64,000 bases of DNA from Nereocystis luetkeana (lineage: Eukaryota; Sar; Phaeophyceae; Laminariales; Laminariaceae). The notes below the pieces were generated by a model, which searched no databases, had not been told where the DNA came from, and saw only the letters and a program-made list of their open reading frames with translations. The stretch's first letter is position 1, and each line of letters begins with the position of its first letter. Shown piece after piece: positions 13,401-19,400 of the stretch. Made by a program: the position numbers and the translations under genes. Location: positions 4,086,569 through 4,150,568 of the forward strand of contig JARUPZ010000027.1 in NCBI GenBank assembly GCA_031213475.1, in the 5' to 3' direction.

Positions 13401-16400
13401 CAGCAGCGGCGGGGCAAGGAGAGGTGGCAGGAGGGTCATTCAGCCTCGCAGCAGGACTCGGTGGTACGGGTGTGGGAGGAGATATGAGTGTCTCAGCAGG
13501 CGAAAGTACCGCAGCCGACGGTGGGTCGCTGATTATGCTCGGAGGCAGCGGAGACACCAGTAGCGGTCTCGTGAGAGTGGCTAGCGGAGTAGTTACCACG
13601 GGTAATAGCGGGGCTGTGACCATCGAATCTGCTGCAGCGGGAGCCACGGGTAACAGCGGCACGATAACCTTCAGCTCGGGCTCCACCACGTCAGGCAACA
13701 CTGGTGCTGTCATGGTCGGCAGCGGTGCAGCCACGGGCGGAGCTGGCGGTATGCTCAGTCTGACGGTGGGCAGTGGCACGACAGGAGTCGGAGGGAAGGT
13801 GAACCTGGTGGCCGGGGACTCATCTGGCGACGTAGGCGGCGCAGTATCGATCGCTAGCGGGTCGGGCACTGGCTCGACGAGCGGATCGATCGCAATCCGA
13901 TCGCCCGATGCCGGCACGACCGGCGTGAGCGGCGACCTTGTGTTCAGCTCGGGCGCCAGCAGCTCAGGCAACAGCGGCACTGTGCTGATCGGCAGTGGCG
14001 CCGCCACGTCTGGATCTGGCGGGGCGGTGAGTCTGACGGTGGGCACGGGCACGTTAGCCGAGGGAGGGGCACTCACGCTTGCAGCTGGTACAGGCGTTAC
14101 AGGCGGGGCTGTGAGCATGGCAGCGGGCACTGGTACATCGTCAAACGGCGGAGCTGTGAGCGTGTCTGCAGGCCTCGGCTTTACAGGCGGGGATGTTATC
14201 TTGGTAGCCGGTCAGGGAACCAGTAGCATTGGCGGTAAGTTAGTTTTTACGGGTGGGCAAGGAGCGTCGATAGGAGGTGCACTCAGCATCTCGGCAGGAC
14301 TTGGTGTTACGGGTGTTGGAGGGGATGCTAGTATATCAGCCGGAACAAGTTCCTCAGTTAGCGGAGGATCCCTTACTTTGATCGGTGGCCATGGTGCTAC
14401 GAATGGTGGCGTCGTGACAGTCACCAGTGGGGCCGGCGCTACAGGCGATAGTGGGACTGTCACCATTATATCAGAAGCAGCGGGAGCTACGGGCAACAGC
14501 GGGGTCATGGAGTTCAGCTCTGGCTCAACCACATCAGGAAATACTGGCGCCGTCATGATTGGCAGCGGTTCGGCCATAGATGGAGCCGGTGGTATGTTGA
14601 GTCTGACGGTGGGGAGCGGCACGACAGGAGTGGGTGGGGCTGTAAGCCTCGTGGCTGGTGACACCGACGACAACGCGGGCGGTTCAGTGTCAATTGCTAG
14701 CGGATCGGGCACTACGTCGACAAGTGGATCAGTCAATATTAGGTCGCCGGATGCCGGCACAGCAGGCGTAAGCGGTAATATGGTGTTCAGTTCGGGCGCC
14801 AGCACCTCGGGAGATAGCGGGACAGTGCTTATCGGAAGCGGCGCCGCAACGTCCGGGGCTGGCGGAGCAGTCAGTCTGACGGTAGGCACGAGCACCTCTG
14901 CCGAAGGGGGCGTGCTAACATTGGCAGCTGGTACGGGTATGACGGGAGGGGCAGTGACCATATCGAGCGGAACTGGCGATTCGGCCACCGGTGGGAGTAA
15001 CAGCATTTCGGCAGGCCTCGGTTACACCGGCGGAGCGATTACGATTGAAGCTGGAGAGGGAACGGATGAAGAAGGAGGTGCAATGTCTTTACTTGCGGGA
15101 CAAGGCGCTACCGATGGTGGTGCGGTGACAGTCACGGCCGGGGGCGGGGGCGTAAGTGGGGGTCTCGTTGCCGTCACGAGCGGAACCGTCACCACGGGTA
15201 ACAGTGGCTCGGTCACCATCTTGTCCGCCGCAGCGGGAACCACGGGTAACAGCGGTGTATTGGCCTTTAGCTCGGGCTCTACCACGTCGGGCAACACTGG
15301 AGCCGTCATGATCGGCAGCGGTGCAGCCAAGGGTGGAGCGGGTGGTATGCTCAGTCTGACGGTGGGAAGTGGCACGACGGGAATCGGCGGGGCCGTGAAC
15401 CTGGTGGCCGGGGACTCATCTGGTGATGTAGGCGGCGCGGTATCTATCGCTAGCGGGTCGGGCACTGGCTCGACGAGCGGGCCGATCGCAATCCGATCGC
15501 CCGATGCCGGGACGACCGGTGTGAGCGGGGGCCTTGTGTTCAGCTCGGGCTCGAGCAGCTCGGGAAACAGCGGTGCTGTGCTGATCGGCAGTGGCGCCGC
15601 CACGTCTGGAGCTGGCGGAGCGGTGAGTCTGACGGTGGGTACGAGCTCGTTTACCACAGGAGGGTCGCTCACGCTGGCGGCTGGAACGGGTGTGACCGGA
15701 GGGCCTATGAGCATGGCAGCGGGTACAGGCACATCATCGACAGGAGGTACGGTTGGCATCGCCGCGGGTCTCGGTTACACAGGCGGGGCGTTTTCCGTTG
15801 TATCCGGGAAGGGCACGGCCGGCGCCGGTGGTGCGATGACAGCAGCGGCGGGGCAAGGAGAGGTGGCAGGAGGGTCATTCAGCCTCGCAGCAGGACTCGG
15901 TGGTACGGGTGTGGGAGGAGATATGAGTGTCTCAGCAGGCGAAAGTACCGCAGCCGACGGTGGGTCGCTGATTATGCTCGGAGGCAGCGGAGACACCAGT
16001 AGCGGTCTCGTGAGAGTGGCTAGCGGAGTAGTTACCACGGGTAATAGCGGGGCTGTGACCATCGAATCTGCTGCAGCGGGAGCCACGGGTAACAGCGGCA
16101 CGATGACCTTCAGCTCGGGCTCCACCACGTCAGGCAACACTGGTGCTGTCATGGTCGGCAGCGGTGCAGCCACGGGCGGAGCTGGCGGTATGCTCAGTCT
16201 GACGGTGGGCAGTGGCACGACAGGAGTCGGAGGGAAGGTGAACCTGGTGGCCGGGGACTCATCTGGCGACGTAGGCGGCGCAGTATCGATCGCTAGCGGG
16301 TCGGGCACTGGCTCGACGAGCGGATCGATCGCAATCCGATCGCCCGATGCCGGCACGACCGGCGTGAGCGGCGACCTTGTGTTCAGCTCGGGCGCCAGCA

Positions 16401-19400
16401 GCTCAGGCAACAGCGGCACTGTGCTGATCGGCAGTGGCGCCGCCACGTCTGGATCTGGCGGGGCGGTGAGTCTGACTGTGGGCACGGGCACGTTAGCCGA
16501 GGGAGGGGCACTCACGCTTGCAGCTGGTACAGGCGTTACAGGCGGGGCTGTGAGCATGGCAGCGGGCACTGGTACATCGTCAAACGGCGGAGCTGTGAGC
16601 GTGTCTGCAGGTTCCGGGCACGCAGGTGGCAATGTTGCACTTGTGGCAGGACAAGGTACGTTCGACGTCGGTGGTTCCATCATATTCACAGCAGGGGAGG
16701 GCGTAAGTGCAGGAGGGGGTGTGCTCGTCGGGGCCGGGCTTGGTGGCACGGGCGCGGGAGGAGATGTGAGTGTCACAGCAGGCGCAAGCAATGCCCTGAC
16801 AGGTGGTGGCGTGAGAATAGTCGGAGGCAGTGGGGCTTCGGAGGGTGGTGTCGTGGCTATCACCAGTGGAGGAGTTACTTTGGGCGACAGTGGAATTGTT
16901 AGTATCCTATCTGCTCCGGCGGGAACCACAGGTAACAGCGGAGTCATGGAGTTCAGCTCAGGATCTACTACATCGGGAAACACCGGCGCCATCATGATTG
17001 GGAGTGGTGCAGCAATAGATGGAGCCGGTGGTATGCTAAGCCTGTCAGTTGGTAGCGGCACGACGGGAGTCGGAGGTGCTGCTATCCTGGTAGCTGGGGA
17101 CTCCGTCGACGACACGGGTGGCTCCGTGTCGATCACAAGCGGGGCGGGAACAGGGTCATCGAGCGGCTGGGTGATGATTCGATCGCCGGATGCCGGAGCG
17201 GCGGGAGTGAGTGGCAGCCTAGTGTTTAGCTCAGGCACCAGCAGCTCCGGCAACAGTGGCACGGTGATGATAGGCAGTGGTACGTCCATGTCAGGCGCGG
17301 GTGGGGCAGTAAGCTTGACGGTAGGCACAAGCACTCTTGCAGAGGGAGGGGCTCTCACATTGGGAGCTGGCACTGGTGTAATCGGCGGCGTGGTTGCGAT
17401 ATCGGCTGGAGAGGGTACCGCAGACATCGGTGGGGACATGTCTGTGGCAGCAGGTGTCGGTGTCACGGGGGGTGCAGTATCAATTTCGGCCGGAGAAGGT
17501 ACGACAAATGGAGGTGGTGATTTCACGGTTACGGCCGGTCAAGGGGCGACAACTGGCGGTGCTTTTGTCATCAAAGCGGGAAATGGAGCTTCAGGCGGAG
17601 GGCCTGTGACTGTTACAAGCGGGGTTGTCACCATTGGAGACAGCGGAACTGTTACGATTGAGTCAGCTGCTGCCGGAACAACAGGAAACAGCGGCACGGT
17701 GGCCTTCAGCTCGGGTTCCACCACGTCGGGTAACACCGGTGCCGTCATGATCGGCAGCGGTGCAGCCACAGCCGGAGCGGGTGGTATGCTGAGTCTGACC
17801 GTCGGGAGCGGCACGACGGGAGTCGGTGGCGCTGTGAACCTCGTGGCTGGAGATTCTGGCGATAACATCGGCGGCTCGCTTTCAATCGCGAGCGGGTCGG
17901 GCACTGCCTCGACAAGTGGATCCATCTCAATCCGATCGCCCGATGCTGGTGCCGACGGCGTGAGCGGTGGCCTAGTGTTCAGCTCGGGCACGAGCGGCTC
18001 GGGCAACAGCGGGAGTGTGTTGATCGGCAGTGGCGCCGCCACGTCGGGAGTCGGCGGAGCGGTGAGTCTGACGGTAGGTGCGAGCACCTTTGCCGAGGGA
18101 GGGGCGCTCACCATGACAGCTGGCACAGGTAAGACCGGAGGATTGGCGTCTATAGCAGCAGGCATCGGCACGACGTCTACCGGTGGTGCCATGAGTATGG
18201 AGGCGGGTCTCGGACACACCGGAGGGGCCATATTAGCGGTGGCTGGTCAGGGCACGAGTGACGCCGGAGGTGAGATTTCCATCAAAGCGGGGCAGGGAGC
18301 GGTGATGGGAGGGGCGCTAGATCTGGCAGCTGGACTCGGTGGTACGGGTGCCGGAGGAAGCGTGAGTGTCTCGGCGGGCACAAGCACGTCATCCGCCGGT
18401 GGCTCGCTGACAATGGTTGGGGGCAGTGGAGACACGGGTGGTGGACTCGTGTCCATCACAAGCGGAGACGTCGCCACTGGAGACAGCGGAACTGTTACGA
18501 TTGAGTCAGCTGCTGCCGGAACAACAGGAAACAGCGGCACGGTGGCCTTCAGCTCGGGTTCCACCACGTCGGGTAACACCGGTGCCGTCATGATCGGCAG
18601 CGGTGCAGCCACAGCCGGAGCGGGTGGTATGCTGAGTCTGACCGTCGGGAGCGGCACGACGGGAGTCGGTGGCGCTGTGAACCTCGTGGCTGGAGATTCT
18701 GGCGATAACATCGGCGGCTCGCTTTCAATCGCGAGCGGGTCGGGCACTGCCTCGACAAGTGGATCCATCTCAATCCGATCGCCCGATGCTGGTGCCGCCG
18801 GCGTGAGCGGCGGCCTAGTGTTCAGCTCGGGCACGAGCGGCTCGGGCAACAGCGGGAGTGTGCTGATCGGCAGTGGCGCTGCCACGTCGGGAGTCGGCGG
18901 AGCGGTGAGTCTGACGGTAGGTGCGAGCACCTTTGCCGAGGGAGGGGCGCTCACCATGACAGCTGGCACAGGTAAGACCGGAGGATTGGCGTCTATAGCA
19001 GCAGGCATCGGCACGACGTCTACCGGTGGTGCCATGAGTATGGAGGCGGGTCTCGGACACACCGGAGGGGCCATATTAGCGGTGGCTGGTCAGGGCACGA
19101 GTGACGCCGGAGGTGAGATTTCCATCAAAGCGGGGCAGGGAGCGGTGATGGGAGGGGCGCTAGATCTGGCAGCTGGACTCGGTGGTACGGGTGCCGGAGG
19201 AAGCGTGAGTGTCTCGGCGGGCACAAGCACGTCATCCGCCGGTGGCTCGCTGACAATGGTTGGGGGCAGTGGAGACACGAGTGGTGGACTCGTGTCCATC
19301 ACAAGCGGAGACGTCGCCACTGGAGACAGCGGAACTGTTACGATTGAGTCAGCTGCTGCCGGAACAACAGGAAACAGCGGTACCGTGGCCTTCAGCTCGG

